From contig OZ018417.1 in assembly GCA_963969595.1 (NCBI GenBank), forward strand, positions 13,828,501 through 13,892,500: a stretch of DNA of 64,000 nt, written 5' to 3'. Below, one piece after another: positions 21,844-33,893 of this stretch (within the stretch, counting starts at the first letter, position 1; each line of letters opens with the position of its first letter). The translations under genes were made by a program, and so were the position numbers. Below the pieces are notes generated by a model. It was not told the origin of the DNA, did not search any database, and saw only the letters and a program-made list of their open reading frames with translations. The DNA is from Neckera pumila (lineage: Eukaryota; Streptophyta; Bryopsida; Hypnales; Neckeraceae).

Positions 21844-22925
21844 TGTCAAGGATGGGATTGAAATATGAAACAAGTATAAGATATATTCATGATATAGAGA
21901 TATTCAAGATTAAATATAGAATAAATAAATAATAAGAGGATATGATAAGACTGAAGAATTTCTCAATCTTGACTTCTTTATATACTTAACCCCTAAAGGT
22001 CAGAGACTATATTTTCACCAAAAACGCTCCAAAATTGCCAATTCTAGTACAAGTACCAAATTTTAGAAAAAAACACATTTTTGGTCACATATAACCGTAG
22101 GATCTTGTAGTAAGCTTGTTTGAGAATATGTAGAAAAAATTTAGAATTTAGAATTTCCCACCATGTGGATCGCAAGATATTACCATTTTAATTGACAAAA
22201 CCCCTTTTTTTGGCGCTGTGAAAAAACGGGCAGCTACACTTCACAAGGTCACATTTAAATGAAAAATGTCCAAAATGGTGGTTACTCTTTGGATTCATTC
22301 TTCAAAGAAAGTTGGCTACATGCTTGAAAAACTTTAGATCATTTGGAATTGTACAACACATGTGAAAGAAATAGGTTGTAGATAGAAATAGAGAATGATT
22401 CAAAACACTAAATTTGTTAAGAATTTAATTATAAAATTGAAATATGTCAATTCCAATGGTTGTAATGTTGTAATAAATAATATACATTCTATGCTTGTAT
22501 TTTTTTCAAAAAATATTAAAAATTGAGTTAAATAAAAGACTCCAAAGTTTATTTTAGAATAGGGAATCCATAACTGCCCGCAAACTAGAACACCTCAATT
22601 TCAATTTTTTATTTTTTTAAAAAGGGATTTTTCAGAATTTTTTGAGATGCCCGCCCACCATTGAAAATGACATATCATTCAATAACTTTTTAACCATGTC
22701 GTCAAAAGTTTCGAAAATTGTTGGGCCTTAAAGCTAATCCTTGGGCATACATGGTGTGAAATTTTCAAAGAAATATAATAAAATTTTTGTTCGCAATGAG
22801 CTCCCCAAAATTACTATTTTGCTAAAAAATGCCATTTGGTCTTCTAGGGGTTAAGCTTCTTCTACTTAAGCCTAAGTTTCTATTTTAAAGACTTAGAACT
22901 TCTCCAAGGTTCTATCTCCGTGACA
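21844..22925 (-). repeat. Right LTR (5' LTR), split by a TTAA element
   Basis: 21844-21989 and 22851-22925 together align with the left LTR, from TGTCAAGGATGGGATTG to ATCTCCGTGACA. The 865-bp interruption begins and ends at TTAA. Confidence 0.85.
21986..22854 (+). mobile_element. TTAA element, type B, complete, inserted in an LTR
   Basis: TTAA (21986-21989) + CCCCTAAAGGTCAGAG to GGTCTTCTAGGGG + TTAA (22851-22854), 869 bp. The left LTR shows the unoccupied site with one TTAA, so insertion duplicated this tetranucleotide. It is the reference copy for type B. Confidence 0.9.
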
Positions 22926-25900
22926 CATGGAACGCTATATATTCTCAATGGTGAAACAATGGCACTCTTGGCACCATGTTTAAAGCCAACAAAGATAGCA
23001 AAGATCCAGATGAAATTCAAGAACTTGCATACCTAGCAAAGCTATAAACAATGCAATTGGCTAAATGGCTCATGGCATATAGGCAAAACCACACAAGACT
23101 AGCATACACGTTGATTTGCATAGTGTACACTAGTCTTCTATTTTGTATAATGACATCACTTTGGAGAATATTATGCTTCACTTTCCCAAAAATTGTAGAC
23201 TATGTGATTGGGGAATGGGTATTAACATCAATGAAGAAACACCTCCCTCTATCAATTCAAGACCCGAGGCCAGTTGGAGGAAATGTAAAAGGCCCTTTGG
23301 TGTGCGGTACCAAAAATGATGTATTTAACTTGGGAGCCGGGAACTAATCTATGTCCAAGTTGTATAGATAAGCAGCCTTGTATTAGCATATATACAAATG
23401 GAGATGCTATTGGAAAACTTGCAGAGAGAATATGACAACAATACAAACACGATTCCAAATCACTCAGTATTTGGTGCATTTGGGAAGACATTGGATGAAA
23501 TGTACAAAGCTAATCCACCAAAATGACATTTACTAACCTTTAATGCGCAGCAACTCAATAGAATACCAACGTTTTGGATCCCACTAGTATGTTGCTATCG
23601 CAAGGCCAATAAAAAACAAGAGCTTAAAAACCAGTAGACTAAAATGAGGATTAGACTTTTGTAGCGGCTGAGTGCCTTACTAGTAGGTCCTGTTATAGTA
23701 TAGCAAGAGTATGTTGAAGTCAGGGTGTCATTATTCAATCATTTCTTGAATTACCTTCATTCTGTTGTATAAATAAATTTATACTTTATATTCTATGCAA
23801 GTTATGCTTCTAGGAATGGCTTTGGTTTGCAATATTGTGTACGCCATTGTGATCCACCCATGTAGACTATCCATGACAAGTCCTATTAATAAATGCACAT
23901 CTAGTTGATGACAAATGTCATTGACAAAGATTTTTGAGATTGACTGTCAATAGAGAGGCCATATTCATTAAGTTTAGACAAACGCACATTTTGAAACTTC
24001 CTAAACCTCTATTTCAAAGATAATTGTTGCAGAGTTGTTGATGCCAAAGATATATAGAACTGAAATTGTGATGATCATTGAAAATCTGAAGAGTTGGTGT
24101 TGAAACATGCATAGCAAAATCAAAGAAAATAAATTGAAAGATTACAAATTCTTAAATAGGGCTTCCAAATGATAAGCCCAAAAGTATTGTGAAATGTAAT
24201 AACTATGGAAATTCAATAATCATGACAATTTACAAAGAACATCAATGTACATACTCATATATACAAGTATTTAAGACCATGGCTTTTGATATCATTATTG
24301 CATGAAGAACATTCAAATGTTTTGATCAACTTATATGTATACAAAAGAGAAGCTAAATACTACTTTACTTGGCTACCATTTATATATGTGCTTGGCTATA
24401 GTGTATTGGTAAAACACATAAACAGGCACATATATAAATGATTCTTGATCAACTGCACATATTGGTCTTGATATGTGCCATTGATGAAAGAAAGCGTCTT
24501 TGAACCAGTTGAGACCCAATATGTTTCAACGGCCCCAATTAGCAAAGAAGAATCCAAAATGGGTCAAAACTATGAGGATGACACCGCTTTCATCCGCAAT
24601 CCCCTTGAAAATTCCAGGGCAACAGATGCAGCAGCAAAAGCTGAGCACATTATGTAAGGTCTTAAATACATAGAAGAAAAGCAACCTCTTCTAACATATT
24701 CAAATATATCAGGGCCTAAAGCATACAATCATCACAAAAAGCTCTTTATTAGAAGCAATGAATATTAAACAAATCCTTGAACTTGATAAACATAGATCAT
24801 AAAAAGGCATGAAACTTTTCAAGAAATATCCTATATATTAACCTCGATGCAAGAATAAAGCCAAGTACACGATGTCATGAAAAAAAAAACAGGAAATCAC
24901 AGTGATGGAAATCTAGGCAGACGATTGAAATTCAAACACTAGTTTTTATGATACAAAATTATAAATACAACATATAATCAAACTTCAATGACTCAAATAT
25001 ATATAACAACAATAATTCTTACGATTCTAACAGTCTACAATTAGTTCTAGGAAGTTCATAACAAAATCCAAGCTTGGCAACGGATTGCCAATTGCCTTAT
25101 TCCACATAGAATATATAAATAAAGAGGGTCAAAAGCAAGCAACAGAGGACAACCAATGCTATTCCTCTACAGACTATCATAAGTCTCCTGAAACACAAAG
25201 CAAGTGTCTTTGACAAAGCCATGGATCAAGGCTTCCCATTAGAAAATTGTTGAGTCAATGTACACAATTTTAGAAGTTCAAGAATATAATATTGCCCTCC
25301 TAATTACAGATATTCTTCTTGAAAAAATCACCTATCAAAAGAGTGTTGTCCAAGTTGAATGAAGTAGATCCTCTAGGATTTGAGAGTAGGATTTCCACTA
25401 AAACATTCAGTAAGAAGACTAAGAAGATAGAGACAAGCACTAGAACCATACCAACAAATTGTCGAAGTCATCCGTGACATGATATACAGTTCCACAGTAC
25501 CCGTAGTTAACTACAATACATATCAAGGTTGTCTTTCAGACACATCAACATGCTAACTAATACGATATTTGTCAAGATTTGCATGAGCTTGTGCCTGTCT
25601 AATAAGCAGATTCTTAAAATATACCAAAAATATTTGAGAATATTTAAATATATACTCAAATCTTCAAATCTCCAAATATATACTCAAATTTTATGAGCAT
25701 GTCTAACATACTCTGGACACATGGTCAGCAAGACACCGTTCGACAGACATGGAGTAAAATGTGTCTGACAAGACAATGCTGTTACGTATCCACATCAAAC
25801 CGGTTCACATTTAACTTCCACAAATCCACTAATGCAAAAGAATCGCAAATTTCAAATTGAATTCACAATCAAGTTATTTTAGCATGTACATTTTCATCAA

Positions 25901-26672
25901 AGGCTCTGTAAGTCCTTCTCTACAGACATGCAAGAATAAACAAACCCCTGTCTTACATAACCCATTCCCAGGCCTTCAAATATTTCCAAGGCATCACCAC
26001 AGCAGCAGCTGCTACAGCTGCTGCTAAAGGCCATGGCAGTAAACGACTGCTTATTGCAACTGTGATGCTCTTATCACTCCCTCCGTTTCCTCTCATGCAG
26101 GTCAGACAGGAGCCATTCTCGTCACAGAAGGCTCATCACTCTCTCCATTTCCCGCTCCATGACTCGACTCCACGAAATCTACGTATCTACAACCAAAAGC
26201 ACCAAAGGCACCAGGGCATGTCTCAATGCCCTCACCTGCCCCGTCACAGTAACTTTGAGCCCACAATACTTGCGAATTTTGCCAGCCTCGGCCATTGCAA
26301 TACACCCCGAGGATGTAATCTTGCAAAACCCACAGCATCTGCTGCGAAGCAAGGAACACCCTTGACCTGAATCCATCCGAAGTAGAAAATGAGAATGTGT
26401 CAAAAATAGTGACAGGAACCTGTCAAATCAAACCCCATATTAGGGGAAAGTCTAGGGTTCACTTGATAAAACAAATGGCCCGGTCAAGCTGATAGAAATG
26501 ACATCCATACAGATCCACTCTTGATAATTCACAGAAAATACATTTTTAGGTCAAATCAGTTTTCGTTTCCCCTTTGATTTCTAAATTTCAATTCTCAACA
26601 GTCCATATACATGAAATTTCTGGAAGTGATGGAAAGAGCTGTTTTGCACCTTGCTCTGATCTGTGAGGAACT
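22926..26672. other. 3.7-kb spacer without recognised genes
   Basis: AT-rich. A small ATG frame at 23398-23526 (42 codons, containing SVFGAFGKTLDEMYKANPPK) reads like protein but matches nothing I know. It may be an exon or transposon fragment. Several frames near 26062-26403, just downstream of the trihelix gene, overlap on both strands and are more likely 3' UTR or spacer. Confidence 0.45.
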
Positions 26673-27857
26673 CTAGGATCGTTGAATAGACGTCACTCTG
26701 CCGATGATGGCTCCAATGTTCTTGTTCAAAGTGCCTAGTCCGTTCACCAGCCGGTCCAGCTTGTTGTCCACGCCCTCGATCATCTGCAGCTGCCGCTGCC
26801 GCGCGTCATCGCCCGTCAGCCCCGTGCGCTCCATCCTCTCCATGTGCTGCCGCAGGAGCTCCATGGTGAGCTCGGCGCGGATGTTGAGCGCCTCCTCGCG
26901 CTTCTCCGACGCCTCCAGCCTCACAGTGATGAGCTGCTGCATTTCACGTACAATGGCGCAGCTGGACGAATGTCGGTGCTCATGCTGGCTTGCCTCACCA
27001 TCATGCACTTCCTCGTCATGGCCGCCCCCACCCGCCTTGCTCGGCAGCTCCGGCAGGTCATCCTCCGAGCCCGAGTCCACAAGCTCAATGTCAGGCATGC
27101 GGTTGGAGATGTCGCTCGCGACTTCCAACCACACATCATAGAACTTCGGCTTCAGAAGCTCACGAACTGCCTTGCCGGAGTACACATCCGCGTTGCTCTC
27201 GTGCGCAGCACGCTTCTCCAAGCGCAGCTTGTACTTGGTGCACTCGCGGCGCACCTTCCAGTACTTGCTCTCGCACTGGTTCTTGGTGAACTCCCTGCCG
27301 AACTTCTCCTGCATGGTCTTGATAATGGGGTCCCACTTCTTCTGGTTCTTCACCTTGCCGCGGCTCTCGATGAAGAGACGCCGGTGCACGTCGTCGTAGG
27401 TTTCGAACAAGTACTTCACCATCTCCTCCGTCCAGGGCACGGCGGTCTCGATCTCCTTGCGCTTGCGCTTGCGGCCACCCTTCCTATCTCCGTCGGAGCT
27501 GAAATCGTCCAGCTGCTTAGAGGAGCGCTCCGGCTTCTTCCCACGGTGGAGCTTGCCCTTGCCGTGATCTTCCCCCACGGTCTTCATGCTCGGGTGCTCC
27601 TTCCAGACTTCGCCTTGGTCCGTCCAGTTCAATGTCCCTGTGTCTAGAGAGTAGTCCATGTCGCCATGCTCGTCGAATCCTATTGAAACACCATCTTTCC
27701 AAATCTCACGGTCTTTGCGCTTCGGGGCTCGTTTTGTTTCTACATCGGGGAAGCCGATTTGCGTGGCGGCGAAGCCCCCACTCCACGCGCCATAGCCGCT
27801 GCTATCGAGCACTCCGGGAGAAAAGAGAGCCAAATGATCGCCGCTAGTCGACTGCAT
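26673..27857 (-). CDS. Trihelix / Myb-SANT-like DNA-binding protein
   Basis: A 394-residue intronless protein. I chose the ATG at 27857 because the frame upstream has no ATG before an in-frame TAA, about 65 bases further up. A basic cluster, GGRKRKRKE (residues about 127-135), is a likely nuclear signal. It is followed by a helical DNA-binding domain (about 141-216) with the regularly spaced aromatics of the trihelix/SANT fold: PWTEEMVKYLF, KKWDPIIKTM and NQCESKYWKVRRE. An acidic, serine-rich linker (about 257-290) follows. The C-terminal third (about 301-344) is rich in E, R, L and M and predicts a coiled coil for dimerisation. The layout fits a plant transcriptional regulator in the nucleus. 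Target genes cannot be inferred. The coding region is GC-rich against AT-rich flanks. Alternative: a SANT-like domain of the type also found in transposase-derived proteins. Confidence 0.82.
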   Translation of the reverse strand: MQSTSGDHLALFSPGVLDSSGYGAWSGGFAATQIGFPDVETKRAPKRKDREIWKDGVSIGFDEHGDMDYSLDTGTLNWTDQGEVWKEHPSMKTVGEDHGKGKLHRGKKPERSSKQLDDFSSDGDRKGGRKRKRKEIETAVPWTEEMVKYLFETYDDVHRRLFIESRGKVKNQKKWDPIIKTMQEKFGREFTKNQCESKYWKVRRECTKYKLRLEKRAAHESNADVYSGKAVRELLKPKFYDVWLEVASDISNRMPDIELVDSGSEDDLPELPSKAGGGGHDEEVHDGEASQHEHRHSSSCAIVREMQQLITVRLEASEKREEALNIRAELTMELLRQHMERMERTGLTGDDARQRQLQMIEGVDNKLDRLVNGLGTLNKNIGAIIGRVTSIQRS

Positions 27858-29419
27858 GGAAAAAGCGGGAGGGTCGGGACCCGCGCCGGCACCCACTTCG
27901 CAAGGTGCCCTTCTTCTGGTGGATGACGCCTCAGAAGCTCCTTATACAGGTCGCAAATTTACTGCACAGCGCCATTTCAAATCATGCGAGTAAGTGCACT
28001 GGATAGTGATTTGCAATCGTCCAAAATCACTCCACGAGTTAGGCGATTTCTTCTCACAACTACACTAATGCCTCAGTTCAGAAGCAGCAGCTAATCCAAC
28101 TGACCTAAGAACAATGCAATCAACCTTCCCAACGTGATACAGGTCAGAATGGGCACCCAAATACCACCTTCGAGATCTGAGAAGTGTCACGAAAGCATAC
28201 TAAGGAGAGAGGCGGGTAAAGTCTTGGCTACCTTGATAGAAGAGCGAGTGGCTGGCCTACTACAGGCGTTCAACTGCTTGTTGACCTTTTTTTAAGCTCA
28301 TCCTCTGTTTGCAAGACTGTTCAGTCTGGAGAAGCCTGTACATAGACAACACGAAATAAATTGGTATTATTAATTAAGTACGCACCCTGCCTCTATTCCA
28401 AAACAAAACGCACACTCAAAATCCTTCTAAAATTCGCGAATCCCAAATAACTCGGAAGAGAATCTTCATAACATCCAAGCGCATATCGCATACTCTGAGA
28501 AAGGTTGCGACCATCGTGCAGTATAGGTGAACGACCTGACGGCAAACCAAGAGGAAACTAAGGTTAGTAGCCACGACACAAGCATATCGTGACTCGAAAT
28601 CACTTGAACATACAAAACGCGTACACAAAACGAAAGCTACCACATACCCTTAAAGTCCATTCCAAAGGCCACGGTTACAACCCACGCACGCATATTCTAA
28701 ACTCACAACAGCACAGACGCACATCTTGCCTCAAATCCTCAAAGAACCTAGCCCTCTTCAGAAACTACTCCCCTTCCACCACAACCCAAACCGAGAATCC
28801 ACAACCCAACCGAGAATTTCACAGAAAACTCTCCAAGAAACACTCAAACCTGCCAAAATCTCACCCACGAACCAGCCACCCCCCACCCTCACTACCCCAT
28901 TTCCACAAACCCTTCCCCACCTCCACGAAACCGCTCAAAGCCACCACCAAAGACTCAAAACCCACATAAGCGAACACATAAGCGAACACAAGCAAGTCCA
29001 GTTCAGTTCAGTTCAGTCCGGTCCAGGATCCCACCTGTCTAGTGCACCCTGCCCTTGAGAGAACCTCCTTCTCGTCGCACCACGCATGGAGAATGGAATC
29101 GCCCGACGGAAGCCTCCTCCCACCTGACCTTCTTGTTCTCCCCGAGTGTGGTTTCAAGCCCGTTTTGGAACGGCGGAATGGGAAGAACGACTTGGAAGAC
29201 GAGTGATGAAGACGGATTTGATGGCGATGGCGATCCTGGAGGGGAGGGCCAAGCTAGGCAAAGTGCAAGGAAGGAGGAGCACTGGCGAAAGCACCTTCTG
29301 CTGAGGGACCAAGCCACCATCCCTGAATTCCCTTTCGGGAGGTGCCCGGGAAGCAGCTGCGAAGCTAGAGGCGCCACGAGCAGCGCTTTTTTTAAAGAAG
29401 GAGCCAGCGAGTTCTTCGG
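27858..29419. other. Upstream region of the trihelix gene
   Basis: No separate gene is supported. The region 29040-29400 is GC-richer, with overlapping frames on both strands, and may hold 5' UTR or leader exons of the minus-strand trihelix transcript. A short run of AGTTC units lies near 29000. Confidence 0.4.
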
Positions 29420-29612
29420 TGCTCGTGGGATGCTGGGGGGATACTTGGTGATATCTAGATGAGAACTAGGTGTCTGGGGAGATACTTGGGTGATATCTTG
29501 TGATATCTATATGAAAACTAGGTGGCTCATGGAATACTTGGGTACGACTTGGTGATGTGCACATGAAAACTAGGTGGCTTGTAGGATACTTGGTGATATC
29601 TGTATGAGAACT
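29420..29612. repeat. Tandem repeat, four units of about 42-52 bp
   Basis: Units share GGATACTTGGTGATATCT and end ATGAAAACTAG or ATGAGAACTAC. It abuts the small element at 29613. Confidence 0.8.
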
Positions 29613-29943
29613 ACCGTATGTGAAGGATTCGGCACTTGAGTGCCGATATAGTTTGTTTATTGCACGCAAAGGATTTTGGACAATTGGAACTATTGGTGTT
29701 AGTGTTTTGGCATTTTGGCGTCCAAAGTTTTTGTGTTCAGCAAATTCTAGGTTCTTTTGTTTTAGAAAACCCGTAATGCGGGACTTAAAGCGTAATGTAG
29801 GTTTTCAAAAATATTCAAAAATTTCTGCAATATGGATGAAAAATTTCTGCAATATTTTGAACATTTCAATTGTAATATTTCAAACATTCAAATTTTCCAA
29901 AAAAATATTGAATTTATGTCTGAATCTTACCTTTACGTATGAT
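29613..29943 (+). mobile_element. Small inverted-repeat element, ACC...GTGAAGG family, copy 1
   Basis: The left end ACCGTATGTGAAGG and the right end CCTTTACGTATGAT are imperfect inverted repeats. The 331-bp body aligns with 38235-38559 through GAACTATTGG, GTTTTCAAAA, CAATATGGATGA and TTTATGTCTGA. No coding capacity. Superfamily not determined. Confidence 0.75.
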
Positions 29944-32412
29944 AAGTGATACATAGGTAAATTTTGGCCATTGGAGTTTTAAAATAGAACAATAATCTAG
30001 TTATATTGTCCAAAAACAACCTTAAGGGCGGTAGAACAATACATGTAGTTTTGGGTACACACTTTTGAATCCAAGGGATATTTTATTGCACCCTATATGT
30101 AATGACTTTAAAATAATAGAACTATTTTAGAATATTCTATGAATGTATTCTTGTTTGATTTTGTACAAAATAGAATTATTAGGTCCAAGAAATAAATTGC
30201 ACCATTTGGTTGGGTTCACATGGTTTTCTACTTTTTTGCCGGTGTTCTTCTCCCCTTGAAAAAAACAACTTAGGGTTCCTTTACATAAAGTAACCATCTT
30301 GTTTTTTATGTAGCTAATTGGCTAAAATTTGCTCTTCCAAAACAATACACCTAAGTCTCGAATTATAGAAAAGGTAGAATGAAAACATGACTAAATTTGA
30401 GAAAATAGCCATCTTGTTTTCTTTGTAGCCAATTGGCAAAAATTCACCCTTCCAAAAAAATACTCCTAAGTCCCAAATTATAGAGAAGGCAAAATGAGAA
30501 CATGAATGAATTGGAGAACATTTGAAAATGTAGACTACAACAAATAGCCTTGATTGGTCATCATATTATAGGGGCCAAATTGCACCATTTGAAAACAAAC
30601 TCTTTTTTTTGCCAAATAAAATGACAGTATTTTGTTGACAAAAGATATTTAATTCAATTTGGAAATGTAGATGAAGTTGGAAATTTGGGATGAAAAAGGG
30701 CATGAATACAATTGAAAAGTGTTGTTTTGGTACAATAGAGAATGAATGCAGTATTACAAAGACTCACAAAGTATTAAGGAATTGCTAGGTCAAAACCTTT
30801 TCAAAAAATTAAAAAAAAGGGTCCAATAGTAGTTGAGATGTGGGAGCATATTGGAGGTAGCGGTTTATATAAAGATCAATAGTTTAAAGAATATAGTAGA
30901 TGAACTCTAAGCCAATCATGTTGCAAAGATTCTTGGAGTAAATTGCAATGTATAAGACAATGCCAAACATAGAGGAAAGTTTGGAAAATAAAAGGCCACC
31001 AATGTTTTTTTGTAGCATCAAAATGTTAAAAATATGTATAGGGCTATATCCAACAAAGTGAAAATTTTTGAAACATAAAGGTTTGATGAGGAGTTCGGAG
31101 CTTCACTAGGAGACACTTTTTTCTTACAACTTTTTTTTTTGGGAACACATGGACCGATTCCATTGACCAACAAATTTTAATGAGAAGCAACATTATCAAT
31201 GCATAAATCACCAGCTTAGCAACAACCTTAAATGGATGGAAAAAAATGGGGATGGATGAAGAAAGAAGAATGGCTAATTATGTGGGCAAATTGTGTAATG
31301 TGCATCCAAATCCTCATTTAACTATGTACCCTTTATAAAAATTGAATATAATCCTCTTGGCATTGGTTTACATAAGGTAGAACAATAGAATTAGGAATTT
31401 GACCTCATGCCATTGCTGAAATTCTTTAAGTTTTTTCCCACATAAAGATAAATTTGAGATTCAATGAGAGCTATTGAAATTATCTTTTTTTTTTTTATAA
31501 AGTATGAATTTTCAATGAGTTTCTAAATTGTATTGCCTATCATGGCCCAAAAGAGTCTATAGACTATCCCAAACCAACAAACATAATAGATATCATACTC
31601 ACCTAAAGCAATCATAATATTTTCTAACATGGTTGCAATATTAAAGCCTTAAAAATCACTTCTTCTAATGAATTTACACTCAAAAGTGGGAAGTTCCTAA
31701 TTGTAGTCACTAATCACTCCATTTTCATTACCTCAGCCATTGGTTGTGGCCTAAATCCCATTTATTGAAAAGTCTTTATAATGGATCATTCTCTAGGTGT
31801 TCAAAATGTGTCTTTTGACCTTAATGGGTTGTTCAACCTCATAGTAGGGTTTTTTTTTCATTTTTAATGAAGTGCCAAAGTGGCGATATTGAATGTTATA
31901 GTGGTATTCCAAATTTCAACATTTATCCACATATTGGATAGAAAATATCATATTAAAACATATCACATATCCATAATTTAGTTTTCATCCACAATCTGGC
32001 GATTTCATCCAAGATTTCTTTTTCATTTGAAGTTTTCTGGCAATTTTCCGTCTTTTTAGTACCATTTTTTTCCTATAGGCATGGTGTTAGGCCAAAAAAA
32101 TTTGGTGCAATTTTGCACCAAAGCGCTAGAAAAAAACACACCATCTCATAGAAGATTGTCCTCCAAAAAGAAACTCAAGGGAAAAAAAGTTCCAAGGGAA
32201 CTAAGAAGTTGTTTTTTTCAAAAATTTGATGAACAGCAACATCATCCCTACGCAAGCCCACCAACCATGAACAACTTGGAATGGATGAAGACTTTTACGG
32301 ATGGATAATTTAATAGAATGCCGGATTATGTGAACAAAATATATACTACCTCTATCCCAATAAAAAACTCCTTATTTTATCTCATGTTTTTCTTATACTA
32401 ATTTCATTGACC
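29944..32412. other. AT-rich spacer with a tandem duplication
   Basis: No gene supported. 30291-30520 holds two direct copies of a unit of about 116 bp (CCATCTTGTTTT, AATTGGC, CTAAGTC, AATTATAGA in the same order). The rest is AT-rich without recognised termini. Confidence 0.5.
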
Positions 32413-32770
32413 ACTAGTGTGACCCTGTGCCATTGGCCCAATTTTCATCTACTCTCGGTTCCACTCCTGGTTCTACTGCCGATTCTATTCCCAGTTCTAC
32501 TCCTGGTTCCACTCCCAGTACCATGAACGCCACCAAAATCAAAGTAAAAGTAATTTTCTAATTTTTTAATCAATAAATACTTTGAAATTCAATAACTTTT
32601 GCACCACCGCTCCAAACGCCACGAAACCAAGCCGGTGCACCCCTCCTCGGCGAGAGCTTTCCAACGGTACCAAGCACGCAGCCGGGGGACGCACGGTCAG
32701 GAAGTTGTCCACGCTACAAACAAAACAAAACAAACAAACAAACAAACAGCCTCATTTAAGGTATTGATGT
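32413..32770 (+). repeat. GTTT/CAAA-rich dispersed repeat (family X)
   Basis: Starts ACTAGTGTGACCCTGTGCC, continues with degenerate 12-bp units of the form GGTTCCACTCCT, then a conserved core including CGGTACCAAGCACGC and GGGGGACGCACGGTC, then (CAAA)n, and ends CATTTAAGGTATTG. Five other copies lie in this window. The layout is that of a short non-coding retroposon, but no target duplication was verified. Confidence 0.7.
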
Positions 32771-33083
32771 TGTAAAATGTATAATTCAAAATGGTCTAAA
32801 TTTTATATCACTACAATCCATGAAGAACATTATATCCATTCAAAGCAACCAAAATAAAAATTGGACCCAAGCAAGCTTTGAATATGCGAACTCAAAACTA
32901 CTAAAAAAAACAGGAAGTAAAATCAAGAGCCTTTTAGTGGGACAAAGGTAGTAGTATGCAAACACCCTAGAATGCATGCATATAAGGAAAAAATAGATAG
33001 AACATAATATTCTTGAATAAGTGGGAGGACCCTTTTCTTTCTTTGCTTCCCATAAACTTACATTTATACTTTTCCCAAGGTTA

Positions 33084-33893
33084 TTAACCCCTAAAGGTCA
33101 GAGACTATGTTTTCACCAAAACTACTCAAAATTGCCATTTCTAGTACAAGTACCAAATTTTAGAAAAAGAACATTTTTGGACAAATGTAACCATAGGATC
33201 TTGTATCATACTAGTTTGAGAAGTTGTGAAAAAAATTCAAAAATTTCCACAATGTAGATTGCAAGATAATAGCGTTTGAGTTCACAAAATCCTTTTTTTG
33301 TCCCTGCAAAAATTTGGGCAAGTGCACTTCACAAGGTCACATTTGTATGAAAAAAATTCCAAAATGGTGGTTACTCTTTGAATTCATTCTTCACGACAAG
33401 TCAGCTACATACTTGAAAATTTTCAGATCATTTGAAATTGTACAACATATAGGAAACAGATAGTAAGTAGAAAAAAATAAAGAATGATTCAAAATGCAAA
33501 ATTGTTAAGAATTTAGATGTGGAATTGAAAAATGCCAATCCCAATGGTTGTAATGTTGTAATAAACAATCTACATCTAAAGTTTGTATTTTTTTCAAACA
33601 AACACTGAAAATTGAGTTAAATAAAGGACTTTAAAGTTTATTTAGAGTAGAGATTCCATAAGTACCTTCAAACTAAGAATCCTCATAACTTTCTTCTCAT
33701 CAATCAAAATGGAATGATTAAAAGCTTCCCGCTTATATATAAATCTAAAGAACCAATTTCAATTTTTTTTTTTTTTTAAATGATTTTAGAGAAAAAATTT
33801 GAACTGCCTGGACTGCCCGCCGACCAATGAAAATTACATATTGTACAATAACCATGTAGTCAAAAGCTATGAAATTTTTTGGGCCTTTAGAGG
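33084..33893 (+). mobile_element. TTAA element, type B, right end missing
   Basis: TTAA + CCCCTAAAGGTCAGAG at 33084, then homology to 21986-22854 up to GTAGTCAAAAGC and TTTTTGGGCCTTTAG. After this the sequence diverges and no GGGGTTAA end follows. Confidence 0.75.

Larger units (their letters stand above)
15688..22925 (-). mobile_element. Ty3/gypsy chromovirus, decayed, with nested insertions
   Basis: Two LTRs bound the element in direct orientation. Reading on the minus strand, the interior has gag, protease, reverse transcriptase, RNase H, integrase and a C-terminal chromodomain, the gene order of Ty3/gypsy chromoviruses. Every domain except the chromodomain contains frameshifts or stops, so it cannot move by itself. 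A foldback element (17604-19112) splits the region after RNase H, and a TTAA element (21986-22854) lies in the right LTR. No clear 5-bp target duplication remains and I could not identify a tRNA primer site. The gag type (FDGNRSKFR-like) with the knuckle, protease and chromodomain recalls chromovirus lineages known from fungi and non-seed plants; this is a weak inference. Confidence 0.88.

Noticed and set aside
26062..26403. Small gene downstream of the trihelix gene
   Set aside because: Frames on both strands overlap, none shows a known domain or consistent start; more likely 3' UTR or spacer.
26704..27647. Long plus-strand frames (up to 267 codons) opposite the trihelix gene
   Set aside because: They mirror the GC-rich coding strand, have skewed composition without domains, and the minus-strand frame is longer and has a clear DNA-binding domain.
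27858..27896. Extension of the trihelix protein to a GTG at 27896
   Set aside because: GTG is not a normal nuclear start; the first ATG in frame is at 27857 and no upstream ATG precedes the in-frame stop.
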